DNA from: an uncultured Alphaproteobacteria bacterium
GTDB taxonomy: Bacteria; Pseudomonadota; Alphaproteobacteria; RF32; CAG-239
NCBI GenBank assembly: GCA_944391355.1
Contig: CALXTG010000106.1
Span: 1-15,224, forward strand
Length of the DNA: 15,224 nucleotides
Direction: 5' to 3'
The notes beneath the pieces were generated by a model. It was not told the DNA's origin. It was given only the letters and a program-made list of their open reading frames with translations, and ran no database searches. Position numbers and translations under genes: made by a program. This document shows, one piece after another, positions 1-5,792 of this stretch. The number at the start of each line of letters is the position of its first letter. The stretch's first letter is position 1.

Positions 1-18
1 ATCATTTTTTTTTTTTTT

Positions 19-1350
19 TTAAGCTGTTCTACAAACCTCCAATACCAGCAGCGCCAAAGAAGCGTCCGCCTCGGTGATTGAGAATAAGTGAGTATAGAGC
101 CCCCTAAGAGAAAAGTTATCATTTTCATCAGATTGTAAAGCGGTTCTATAAACCTCCAATACCTGCGGCGCCAAAGAAGCATCAGCTTTTGCGATTGAGG
201 GTAAGTGGTCATAGAGCCTTCCAAGAGAATCTCTATCATTTTTATCAGATTGTGAAGCGGCTCTACAAACCTCCAATACCTGCGGTGCCAAAGAAGCATC
301 CGCCTCTGCGATTGAGAGTAATTTTTTATAGAGCATGCTAAGAGAATAGGCATTATTTTTATCAGATTGCGAAGCTGTTCTACAAACCTCCCATACCTGC
401 GGCGCCAAAGAAGCATCAATCTTCGCGATTGAGGGGAAGTAGCCATAGAGACTTCTAAGAGAAGAGGCATTATTTTTATCAGATTGTAAAGCGGTTCTAT
501 AAACCTCCAATACCTGCGGCACCGAAGAAGCATCTGCCTCTGCGATTGAGGGTAAGTGGGCATAGAGACTTCCAAGAGAATCGCTATTATTTTTATCTGA
601 TTGTAAAGCGGTTCTATAAATCTCCAATATCTGCGGCGCCAAAGAAGCATCTGCTCTTACAATTGAGGGGAGTTTTTCATAGAGAGTTTCTAGAGAATAG
701 CTATCATTTTTATCTGATTGTAAAGCGGTTCTGTAAACCTCCAATACCTGCGGCGCCAAAGAAGCATCCGCCTCTGCGATTGAGAGTAAGTGTACATAGA
801 GCCTTCTAAGAGAATCGCTATCATTTTTATCAGATTGCGAAGCTGTTCTACAAACCTCTAATACCTGCGGCGCCAAAGAAGCATCCGCCTCTGCGATTGA
901 GGGTAAGTGGACATAGAGACTTCCAAGAGAAACTCTATCATTTTTATCAGATTGTGAAGCGGTTCTGTAAACCTCTAATACCTGCGGCGCCAAAGAAGCA
1001 TCAATCTCTGCGATTGAGGAGAAGTAGGCATAGAGAGTTCTAAGAGAATCGCTATCATTTTTATCAGATTGTAAAACGGTTCTGTAAACCTCCAATGCCT
1101 GCGGCGCCAAAGAAGCATCCGCTTCTGCGATTGAGAGTAATTGTTTATAGAGCATGCTAAGAGAATAGCTATCATTTTTATCAGATTGTGAAGCAGTTCT
1201 GTAAACCTCCAATACCTGCGGCGCCAAAGAAGCATCTGCTCTTACAATTGAGGGGAGTTTTTCATAGAGAGTTTCTAGAGAATAGCTATCATTTTTATCT
1301 GATTGTATTTGCTCTTTTATCTCATTTAGTTTATCTTGCTCGCAAGACAT
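19..1350 (-). CDS. 39-residue tandem-repeat alpha-solenoid protein, 3' end probably incomplete
   Basis: I do not recognise a named family. A 15-residue N-terminus (MSCEQDKLNEIKEQI) is followed by eleven units of 39 residues with no other domain, signal peptide or membrane segment. The unit is roughly QSDKND-xx-SL-xx-LY-xxxx-SI-xxx-DASLAPQVLEVYRTAx, which suggests two helices per unit and a right-handed solenoid of the kind used for protein or nucleic-acid binding (inference). Residues 24-38 of the unit are almost invariant, while positions 7, 8, 11, 12, 15, 16, 18 and 22 vary. I chose the ATG at 1348-1350 because GGAG lies just upstream (1356-1361, minus strand) and a good promoter sits at 1384-1412; a start 33 codons earlier would overlap that promoter. 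The TAA at 19-21 falls in a T run that replaces repeat sequence, so the true protein probably continues beyond the window. Confidence 0.75.
   Translation of the reverse strand: MSCEQDKLNEIKEQIQSDKNDSYSLETLYEKLPSIVRADASLAPQVLEVYRTASQSDKNDSYSLSMLYKQLLSIAEADASLAPQALEVYRTVLQSDKNDSDSLRTLYAYFSSIAEIDASLAPQVLEVYRTASQSDKNDRVSLGSLYVHLPSIAEADASLAPQVLEVCRTASQSDKNDSDSLRRLYVHLLSIAEADASLAPQVLEVYRTALQSDKNDSYSLETLYEKLPSIVRADASLAPQILEIYRTALQSDKNNSDSLGSLYAHLPSIAEADASSVPQVLEVYRTALQSDKNNASSLRSLYGYFPSIAKIDASLAPQVWEVCRTASQSDKNNAYSLSMLYKKLLSIAEADASLAPQVLEVCRAASQSDKNDRDSLGRLYDHLPSIAKADASLAPQVLEVYRTALQSDENDNFSLRGLYTHLFSITEADASLALLVLEVCRTA
22..1305 (-). repeat. Eleven tandem 117-bp coding repeats
   Basis: The 117-bp units are in perfect register with the reading frame and differ mainly in the codons of the first predicted helix. 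The segment encoding DASLAPQVLEVYR to QSDKND is nearly identical from unit to unit. Units fall into a few recurring types: the E-T-E-K type occurs as units 1 and 6, the S-M-K type as units 2 and 9, and the R-x-Y type with Ile before DAS as units 3 and 8. An array this similar should be prone to unit gain, loss and shuffling by recombination (inference), and is a likely place for assembly errors. Confidence 0.9.
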
Positions 1351-1383
1351 AATATTTCTCCGAAATATCAAATTTCTGTTATG

Positions 1384-1412
1384 ATAATAGCATAAACTTA
1401 AAATCAAGTAAA
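1384..1412 (-). promoter_or_regulatory. Sigma-70-type promoter for the repeat-protein gene
   Basis: On the minus strand TTTACT (1407-1412) and TATTAT (1384-1389) are separated by 17 bases. The predicted transcript starts near 1377, about 27 bases before the ATG at 1350, with the GGAG ribosome binding site in between. No expression data are available. Confidence 0.55.
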
Positions 1413-1455
1413 CAAAAACTGGACACTCCTTCATTTTTTGTCTAAACAAAATCTG

Positions 1456-1468
1456 AACGTGGCACGTT
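1456..1468. promoter_or_regulatory. 13-bp perfect palindrome, possible operator
   Basis: AACGTG-G-CACGTT is symmetrical around one central base, in the 225-bp gap between the divergent repeat-protein and kinase-like genes. The central spacing is too short for an RNA hairpin, so a dimeric DNA-binding protein site is the simplest idea. It may be chance. Confidence 0.25.
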
Positions 1469-1509
1469 TTTTCGTCTACGCATTTTTATCCTCAAAATTC
1501 ATTCTGCAC

Positions 1510-1539
1510 CATAATCAGCTTGCATTTTAGCTGATTATG
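1510..1539. other. 11-bp perfect stem-loop upstream of the kinase-like gene
   Basis: CATAATCAGCT (1510-1520) and AGCTGATTATG (1529-1539) form a perfect inverted repeat with an 8-base loop. No T-run follows on the plus strand, so it is not a standard terminator. It ends 36 bases before the chosen ATG of the downstream gene and could be an operator or a 5' leader structure. It also covers the earlier in-frame ATG at 1537, which argues against using that start. Confidence 0.5.
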
Positions 1540-1575
1540 TTATTAAACTCTATTGCAACCCGAACGAGGAAAAAG

Positions 1576-2286
1576 ATGAAAAAATACAATCAGCTCCGCG
1601 ATAAATTATTGGCAGCCTACCGCAGCAACCGCCAGCATATGCTTCAACAGCTCCGTCTGCAGCGTGCCCAGCTGCATTTGACCATCAAAAAAGACTATCG
1701 TCACGAATTGTATCGCAAATCCATTCATCTCAGTTCCCTCTGGATTCCGGCCCTGATTTATTTTGCCTCGCAAGAGATAGCCACGGCAATTTTCAGCATT
1801 ATCTTCATCGGCGACGCCCTGCTGGAATACGGCAATTATAAAAAATGGAAATGGGCGCGCCGCACATTCGGTATGCTCTTTTTCAAAACCCTGCGCAATA
1901 AGGAACGCATCCGTACCCAGTTTCAGGTCAGCGGCTCAATGTACGTTCTGGCCGCAGCAATCATCTGCACCACTCTTTTTTCTCAGCCAATTGCAATGAT
2001 TGCCATGACCGTCATGCTGATTTCCGATACCTGCGCCGCCCTATTCGGCAAAGCTTTCGGCACCCGCAAACTGTATAAAAACAAATCTCTGGAAGGAACA
2101 GCCGCTTTTTTCCTCAGCGCCTTGTTGATTAATATGCTCTACGAACCGATCTACCATTTTACCTATGCCGGGGTAATCGCCAGCGCTTTGGCAACGGCCG
2201 CCGAAATGTTTGAGGATAAAACCGGACTGGACGATAACCTCTCCATTCCGCTGGTTATCGGCATCGTCCTGACTTTTATCGGTTAA
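1576..2286 (+). CDS. Membrane polyprenol/dolichol kinase-like protein (CDP-alcohol-dependent lipid kinase family)
   Basis: The 236-residue protein has a basic, helical cytoplasmic N-terminus (about residues 1-42), then several hydrophobic segments. It carries the pattern of the SEC59/dolichol kinase and phosphatidate cytidylyltransferase-like family: an ELYRKSIHLSS segment before the first membrane span, then SDTCAALFGKAFG with a following KNKSLEGTAAFF segment, and a C-terminal DDNLSIPL motif. Family members phosphorylate isoprenoid or prenyl alcohols, or diacylglycerol, using a nucleoside triphosphate, often CTP; the substrate here cannot be read from sequence. I chose the ATG at 1576 over 1537 because GAGGAAA lies at 1565-1571 and the earlier start lies in a stem-loop. 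Confidence 0.75.
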   Translation: MKKYNQLRDKLLAAYRSNRQHMLQQLRLQRAQLHLTIKKDYRHELYRKSIHLSSLWIPALIYFASQEIATAIFSIIFIGDALLEYGNYKKWKWARRTFGMLFFKTLRNKERIRTQFQVSGSMYVLAAAIICTTLFSQPIAMIAMTVMLISDTCAALFGKAFGTRKLYKNKSLEGTAAFFLSALLINMLYEPIYHFTYAGVIASALATAAEMFEDKTGLDDNLSIPLVIGIVLTFIG

Positions 2287-2366
2287 TGATTTTTATTGAA
2301 AATTTACGCAAAATATGCTCTATATTGATTTGTATTAGTTATTATTAATGCAAAAACAATTAGGTT

Positions 2367-2729
2367 ATGAAAACGATCGTAAAAGAAACTGCGGCAATTG
2401 AAATTTTAAGACAAAAAGCCAAGGTTTGGAACTTGCTCATCGATGATGATGCTCGTCCGCTCCCGCAGATTGTCAGTTTCAAACGCCCGTCAACGGTTTT
2501 TAAAGCTTTTACCGATTATGCCGTCTGGTGCATTACCGGCTTAAGCGAGGACAAAGGACAATTGGCCGAATTTTTGATTATGCTGGACATTTTGAGCGGC
2601 AACGCAACTTTCCAGCGTCAGAATAATCTGGCCAAACTCCCGAAAGAAATCACCGATAACTGCCGGATAAAAAACCGGCTGTTGCAGCGGAAAGATAAAA
2701 ACGGGGAAATCTGTTTTATTATTAAGTAA
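2367..2729 (+). CDS. Uncharacterised 120-residue protein
   Basis: I do not recognise the family. The protein is soluble-looking, mixed in charge and mostly helical in character, with FTDYAVWCITGLSEDKGQLAEFLIMLDILSG in the middle (positions about 48-78) and a basic C-terminal third. It has no signal peptide or membrane span. The only Shine-Dalgarno-like bases (AGG, 2362-2364) sit unusually close to the ATG, so initiation may be weak, but no better in-frame start exists before residue 72. Codon use resembles that of its neighbours and a good terminator follows, both of which support a real gene. Confidence 0.6.
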   Translation: MKTIVKETAAIEILRQKAKVWNLLIDDDARPLPQIVSFKRPSTVFKAFTDYAVWCITGLSEDKGQLAEFLIMLDILSGNATFQRQNNLAKLPKEITDNCRIKNRLLQRKDKNGEICFIIK

Positions 2730-2755
2730 CAAGTCATGAATGAAAAATTTTTCTG

Positions 2756-2794
2756 AAAAGCACTTTAAGACTCTGTATCTTAGGTGCTTTTTTT
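2756..2794 (+). terminator. Rho-independent terminator after the small unknown gene
   Basis: AAAAGCAC and GTGCTTTT close a stem that extends inward through TTTAAGA/TCTTAG with one bulge, followed by a run of seven T. It separates the 2367 gene from thyX. Confidence 0.8.
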
Positions 2795-2882
2795 ATTGCT
2801 TATAACTTGCCCATACCGGTAGACAAGCCCTGCCCGGAACGTTAAATTCCATATAAAGACCAAAAACTGAAAGGGAATAAAA

Positions 2883-3509
2883 ATGGTAAAAGTCATCAGT
2901 CCCGCTGTTGAAATTCTCACGCCTCTGGACGGCGAAGCAATTCTCAAACATTTAGAGCTTTGCGCCCGTAACTGCTACAAATCCGAAGATAAAATTACTT
3001 CCGATTCGGCTCGGAAAATGGTTAAAAAGCTTATTGAACTCGGCCACGAGGCAATGATTGAACATTTTTCGGTCACAGTAAGACTGACCACCGACATCGG
3101 CGTCCTCAAAGACCTTTCCCGCCACCGTATCGCTTCCTTTGCCGTGGAAAGCACCCGCTATTGCCTCTATTCCAAAGACAAATTCGGAAATGAACTGACA
3201 GTTATGGAACCGCCGGAACTGGAAAAAGGCAGCGAAGATTATGATGTCTGGCTGCAGGGAATGGAAGCCATGGAAAAAGCCTATATGGATCTGGCCAATC
3301 GCGGTTATAAAGCCGATGTCTGCCGCACGCTCCTGCCCCACGGCCTGAAAGTCGAGATGATTATGACCGCCAATATCCGCGAATGGCGCCATATTTTCAA
3401 ACTGCGCTGCGCCATGGCCGCCCATCCGACAGTACGACAGGTAATGCGTATGCTGCATCAGAAAATGAAAGAACAAATCCCCGTTGTCTTTGACGACATT
3501 ACTTACTAA
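2883..3509 (+). CDS. thyX: Flavin-dependent thymidylate synthase ThyX
   Basis: ThyX makes dTMP from dUMP with methylene-tetrahydrofolate and reduced FAD, releasing tetrahydrofolate rather than dihydrofolate. The 208-residue protein has the ThyX signature at residues 80-93, RHRIASFAVESTRY, matching RHRxxSxxxxSxRY, with Arg80, His81 and Arg82 and the conserved Ser90/Arg92. The residues after the motif (CLYSKDKFGNEL) belong to the short ThyX type that I associate with gut Firmicutes and Bacteroidetes, so transfer is possible but unproven. A strong AAAGGGA ribosome binding site precedes the ATG. The gene converges on folA, with only four bases between the two stop codons. Confidence 0.95.
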   Translation: MVKVISPAVEILTPLDGEAILKHLELCARNCYKSEDKITSDSARKMVKKLIELGHEAMIEHFSVTVRLTTDIGVLKDLSRHRIASFAVESTRYCLYSKDKFGNELTVMEPPELEKGSEDYDVWLQGMEAMEKAYMDLANRGYKADVCRTLLPHGLKVEMIMTANIREWRHIFKLRCAMAAHPTVRQVMRMLHQKMKEQIPVVFDDITY

Positions 3510-3513
3510 CCCG

Positions 3514-4110
3514 TTATTCAGTCCCTGCTAAACGCGGGGACTGACTATCTATAACCGTTAACAGATGTTTTAAAACCGCCTGATCGACAAATTCGCCTTT
3601 ACGGATAAAAATACGGGTAATAACTTCATCCAACTCATAATCGGGCGTAATCTGACGATATTGCTTTTCCATAACTTTGACCGCAGGCGTAATCTCTGCC
3701 GCTTCGCCACACAAACCGGGGAGAAGCTCTCCTTGAAAAACACAATCAACGATAATCTCCGGCATCAGTTTATTGACGCCGCCGGCAATAAAGGCATTAT
3801 ATATCTGCGCCCCGCCGGCTATATAAATTTCTTTCTCCCAATTCTTAAAAACTTTGACATCCGGGACGGTTAGCTGCTTTTTTTTATCATAAACTTCAAA
3901 ATTTTCATCTCCGGTCACCACGACAATTTCCTGCCCTTCCAGCTTGGCTGGCGGAAAAGTCTGATACGTTTTGCGCCCGCAGACAATTTGCCGGCCCTCG
4001 ACCATTTTCCAGAATTTCTGACTGTCTGAGGGAATATTCCAGGGAATTTCTGCCCCGATTCCGATAATATTATCTCCGGCATGCCGGCACCAGATGGCTG
4101 TTTTTGTCAT
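3514..4110 (-). CDS. folA: Divergent dihydrofolate reductase
   Basis: DHFR reduces dihydrofolate to tetrahydrofolate with NADPH. The N-terminus IWCRHAGDNIIGIGAEIPWNIPSDSQKF matches the DHFR substrate loop, with the catalytic acidic residue at Asp29 after PWN. GRKTYQTFP (45-53) and IYIAGGAQIYNAF (about 95-107) are the cofactor-binding segments. At 198 residues it is longer than the usual 160, with about 30 extra C-terminal residues (KGEFVDQAVLKHLL onward) that I cannot assign. An AAGGAG ribosome binding site lies seven bases before the ATG. It sits next to ThyX, which does not generate dihydrofolate, so its role may be folate salvage or repair of oxidised folate (inference). Confidence 0.88.
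   Translation of the reverse strand: MTKTAIWCRHAGDNIIGIGAEIPWNIPSDSQKFWKMVEGRQIVCGRKTYQTFPPAKLEGQEIVVVTGDENFEVYDKKKQLTVPDVKVFKNWEKEIYIAGGAQIYNAFIAGGVNKLMPEIIVDCVFQGELLPGLCGEAAEITPAVKVMEKQYRQITPDYELDEVITRIFIRKGEFVDQAVLKHLLTVIDSQSPRLAGTE
3519..3543. other. 10-bp stem-loop between convergent thyX and folA
   Basis: CAGTCCCTGC (3519-3528) pairs with GCGGGGACTG (3534-3543) over ten base pairs, one of them G-T, with a 5-base loop. It lies within the last codons of folA and just after the thyX stop. Neither strand has a T-run after it, so it is not a typical intrinsic terminator, but it may slow polymerase or protect the 3' ends of the converging transcripts. Confidence 0.45.
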
Positions 4111-4156
4111 TTTCTTTCTCCTTGATTATATTTAGTAAGAAAAATCTCTTTAAAAC

Positions 4157-4187
4157 AAAAAAACTGCAGGATTACCCACAGTTTTTT
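4157..4187 (-). terminator. Bidirectional rho-independent terminator
   Basis: AAAACTG and CAGTTTT flank a stem with inner GG/CC pairs and a short loop, and there are runs of six or seven T on both strands. On the minus strand it ends the transcript of the 4278-4583 gene before folA. Confidence 0.7.
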
Positions 4188-4277
4188 ATCTTATTTAGCC
4201 AAAGGATGAATTTCCAAAGCTCTGGCATACTTTCCGATTCTCCACTACGGCTTTTTTCTGAAAAATAAATCCTGTCC

Positions 4278-4583
4278 TCACCTGAAACGGCCGATTTTAC
4301 AGAACAATTTATCAGCCGCTTCCCGACCTTTTTCAGCCAGCACAAAATCATAGACTTCCGCAGTCAGATAATCGGCATTGCAAATAACATCTTCAATACT
4401 GTAAGAACAGCAATTGTGACGATAGGCATTGCGCACCACCTTCAAAAACGGAACACCAACCCGGGCCTTTTTCTCTTTGACTTCCCACATTGCCTGTTCG
4501 GGAGAAATCTGAAACAAACTGATTAAAACCATTTGATCCGACAAGGTATCAACCAAATTTTCAAATAATTTATTTTTATCCAT
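4278..4583 (-). CDS. Uncharacterised 101-residue protein
   Basis: I do not recognise the family. It is a soluble-looking, probably helical protein with Cys residues near the middle (HNCCSYSIEDVICNADY, about residues 55-71) and no signal peptide. The ATG lies after an A/T-rich stretch without a Shine-Dalgarno sequence; Met18 is a possible alternative start but also has no clear site. It ends at TGA (4278-4280). In the same frame another 28 codons run to a TAA at 4191, interrupted once by TAG (4245-4247). The last part reads WRIGKYARALEIHPLAK, which looks protein-like. The gene may therefore have been longer and lost its C-terminus (inference). Confidence 0.6.
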   Translation of the reverse strand: MDKNKLFENLVDTLSDQMVLISLFQISPEQAMWEVKEKKARVGVPFLKVVRNAYRHNCCSYSIEDVICNADYLTAEVYDFVLAEKGREAADKLFCKIGRFR

Positions 4584-4682
4584 AATAATATTTTTTTTAA
4601 TTTTACATAATTATAACAAAACATAGCCAGCCTAGCCGATTTTGTCAAATTGTCAACTATTTATCATAATGTTATTGTCCTA

Positions 4683-4710
4683 TTGAATTTAACGAAACAT
4701 TGTATATAAT
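4683..4710 (+). promoter_or_regulatory. Sigma-70-type promoter of the tmRNA gene
   Basis: TTGAAT (4683-4688) and a perfect TATAAT (4705-4710) are 16 bases apart, placing the start near 4717, just before the acceptor piece of the tmRNA. This is a strong promoter, as expected for an abundant RNA. Confidence 0.8.
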
Positions 4711-4716
4711 AAAGGA

Positions 4717-4999
4717 GTCGGAGCAATCCGGCTGTGACACCAGAGGCACTATGAAATACGCTACTTGGACCTGGGGGCAGTACCCAGCACCTCCACCAAT
4801 ATCAACCGTTTTCGGGGGTGAAACAGGATTGACAGGTTGCAGTAAAGGTAGATTTGCCGTGTCCGGTGAGATACCACCGTTATCGGTTCAAAATAAATGA
4901 ATGCTAACGATAATAACGTAGCACCTGTTGCTCTCGCTGCTTAATGTAGCTGCAACGAATCAAAATCCTTGGCGCTTTGGTTAGCGTCAAGTGGGGAAG
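4717..4999 (+). ncRNA. ssrA: Two-piece (circularly permuted) tmRNA
   Basis: tmRNA frees stalled ribosomes and adds a degradation tag. The gene is permuted as in Alphaproteobacteria. The acceptor piece comes first: T arm CTGGG/CCCAG (4771-4787, 7-base loop), acceptor strand CACCTCC (4788-4794), discriminator A and an encoded CCA (4796-4798). A 15-base intervening spacer (4799-4813) follows, then the coding piece starting GGGGGTGAAACAGGATTGAC (4814-4833). GGGGGTG pairs with CACCTCC. The two pieces also pair in order through GTAG/CTAC, TGCC/GGCA and TGTC/GACA (4848-4863 with 4736-4764). The tag frame runs 4903-4944 and reads ANDNNVAPVALAA, then TAA. Processing at both spacer ends is expected. 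The exact 5' and 3' ends are estimates. Confidence 0.95.
4903..4944 (+). other. tmRNA proteolysis-tag reading frame
   Basis: Thirteen codons from the resume codon GCT encode ANDNNVAPVALAA and end in TAA. The ANDN start is typical of alphaproteobacterial tags and the ALAA end is the ClpX recognition signal. Confidence 0.93.
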
Positions 5000-5036
5000 G
5001 AGCCGCCCAGCAACAGAACGGCTCACTTTTTATTTT
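5000..5036 (+). terminator. Terminator of the tmRNA gene
   Basis: GAGCCG (5000-5005) and CGGCTC (5019-5024) form a 6-bp stem with a 13-base loop, followed by a T-rich stretch. It lies 16 bases before the sspB start, so sspB must be made by readthrough or from a promoter inside or upstream of the tmRNA gene. Confidence 0.65.
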
Positions 5037-5052
5037 AACCGGGGAAAATTGT

Positions 5053-5544
5053 ATGTCTGTATATTTAAATACCATAAACTACGACAAACTTATTGAAAAA
5101 TCGCTGAAGCACGTTGTGATAGAAGCTCTGAAAATCGCCGAAGAACAAGGACTTCCCGGCGAGCATCACTTTTATATCACTTTCCGCACCAATCATCCGC
5201 GCACCAATATCTCCGACCAGCTGCGCCAGCAATATCCGGAAGAGATGACAATTGTTCTTCAACATCAGTTTTCCAATCTGATGGTTATGGACGACTATTT
5301 TTCGGTCGAACTCAGCTTCGGCGGCATCCCGCAAACCTTGACAATTCCCTTTGACGCCATTACCTACTTCGCCGATCCCCATGCCAAATTCGGCCTCAGT
5401 TTCAATATTTCCGATGAAAGCTTCGGCAAACCCCTGACTCATCAGGATATCATCAACGAAATTGAAGAGCCTCAGGAAGAAACTCAAAAAGTTTCTAACG
5501 GAGTTGCGCCTGTTATTTCAATTGACGCTTATCGCAAAAAATAA
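5053..5544 (+). CDS. sspB: SspB, ClpXP adaptor for ssrA-tagged proteins (alphaproteobacterial type)
   Basis: SspB binds the ssrA tag and tethers tagged proteins to ClpX. The 163-residue protein has the family's compact beta fold (HFYITFRTNHPRTNISDQLRQQYPEEMTIVLQHQF at about 39-73, SVELSFGGIPQTLTIPFDAITYFADPHAKFGLSF at 84-117). A flexible linker from about 125 to 150 follows, ending in VISIDAYRKK, the C-terminal peptide that docks on the ClpX N-domain. The ATG at 5053 follows GGGG (5041-5044) at suitable spacing. A longer frame opens at 4969 but would run back through the tmRNA terminator and has no family similarity. The position right after the tmRNA gene links tag and adaptor genetically. 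Confidence 0.92.
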   Translation: MSVYLNTINYDKLIEKSLKHVVIEALKIAEEQGLPGEHHFYITFRTNHPRTNISDQLRQQYPEEMTIVLQHQFSNLMVMDDYFSVELSFGGIPQTLTIPFDAITYFADPHAKFGLSFNISDESFGKPLTHQDIINEIEEPQEETQKVSNGVAPVISIDAYRKK

Positions 5545-5546
5545 AA

Positions 5547-5774
5547 ATGCTGAAAAAATCCGTTATCATTGCCGGCCGCCACTCCACCAGCATCTCTCTG
5601 GAGGAAGAGTTTTTTACCGAACTTAAACTCATTGCCGCGGCGCGTAAAATGACCATAAACGGTCTGGTTACCGAAATTGACGCCTCCCGGATCAACCCGA
5701 ATCTTTCCAGCGCCATTCGCATTTATATTTTAAATTATTTAAAAAATAACCCCGGAAAAAATATCCGGGGCTAA
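5547..5774 (+). CDS. Ribbon-helix-helix domain protein (RHH_4 type)
   Basis: The 75-residue protein matches the alphaproteobacterial RHH_4 family: a beta strand with RHSTSISLEEEFF (about 11-23), then helices ELKLIAAARKMTINGLVTEID (24-44), and ending SSAIRIYILNYL. Such proteins are predicted DNA-binding dimers; no target is known here. It starts two bases after the sspB stop and is almost certainly co-translated with it. Its last eight codons double as the terminator hairpin of the opposite-strand hydrolase gene (5741-5770). Confidence 0.85.
   Translation: MLKKSVIIAGRHSTSISLEEEFFTELKLIAAARKMTINGLVTEIDASRINPNLSSAIRIYILNYLKNNPGKNIRG
5741..5770 (-). terminator. Terminator of the hydrolase gene, inside the RHH coding end
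   Basis: CCCCGGA (5750-5756) pairs with TCCGGGG (5764-5770) around a 7-base A/T loop. On the minus strand it is followed by TTATTTTTT. On the plus strand no T-run follows, so it serves only the hydrolase gene, which ends 22 bases before it. Confidence 0.75.
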
Positions 5775-5792
5775 AACTGAAATCAGAAGCTC

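Noticed and set aside
546..1235. Extra open frames on both strands across the repeat gene (546-809 plus, 975-1235 minus)
   Set aside because: They are alternative frames of the 117-bp repeats; the lack of stops is copied from unit to unit.
1461..1476. TGGCACGTTTTTTCGT as a second sigma-54 promoter
   Set aside because: The -24 half matches but the -12 half has TTCG in place of TTGC, losing the essential GC.
2952..3476. 174-residue open frame opposite thyX
   Set aside because: It is a mirror of the thyX codons; ThyX has a full family signature and ribosome binding site.
4700..4900. 66-residue open frame on the plus strand
   Set aside because: It lies within the tmRNA gene, whose pairing, CCA end and tag frame explain the sequence; the frame has no family resemblance.
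4924..5517. Shared VAPV in the tmRNA tag and near the SspB C-terminus
   Set aside because: Four residues in flexible segments can easily match by chance, and the SspB segment is explained as linker before the ClpX-docking peptide.
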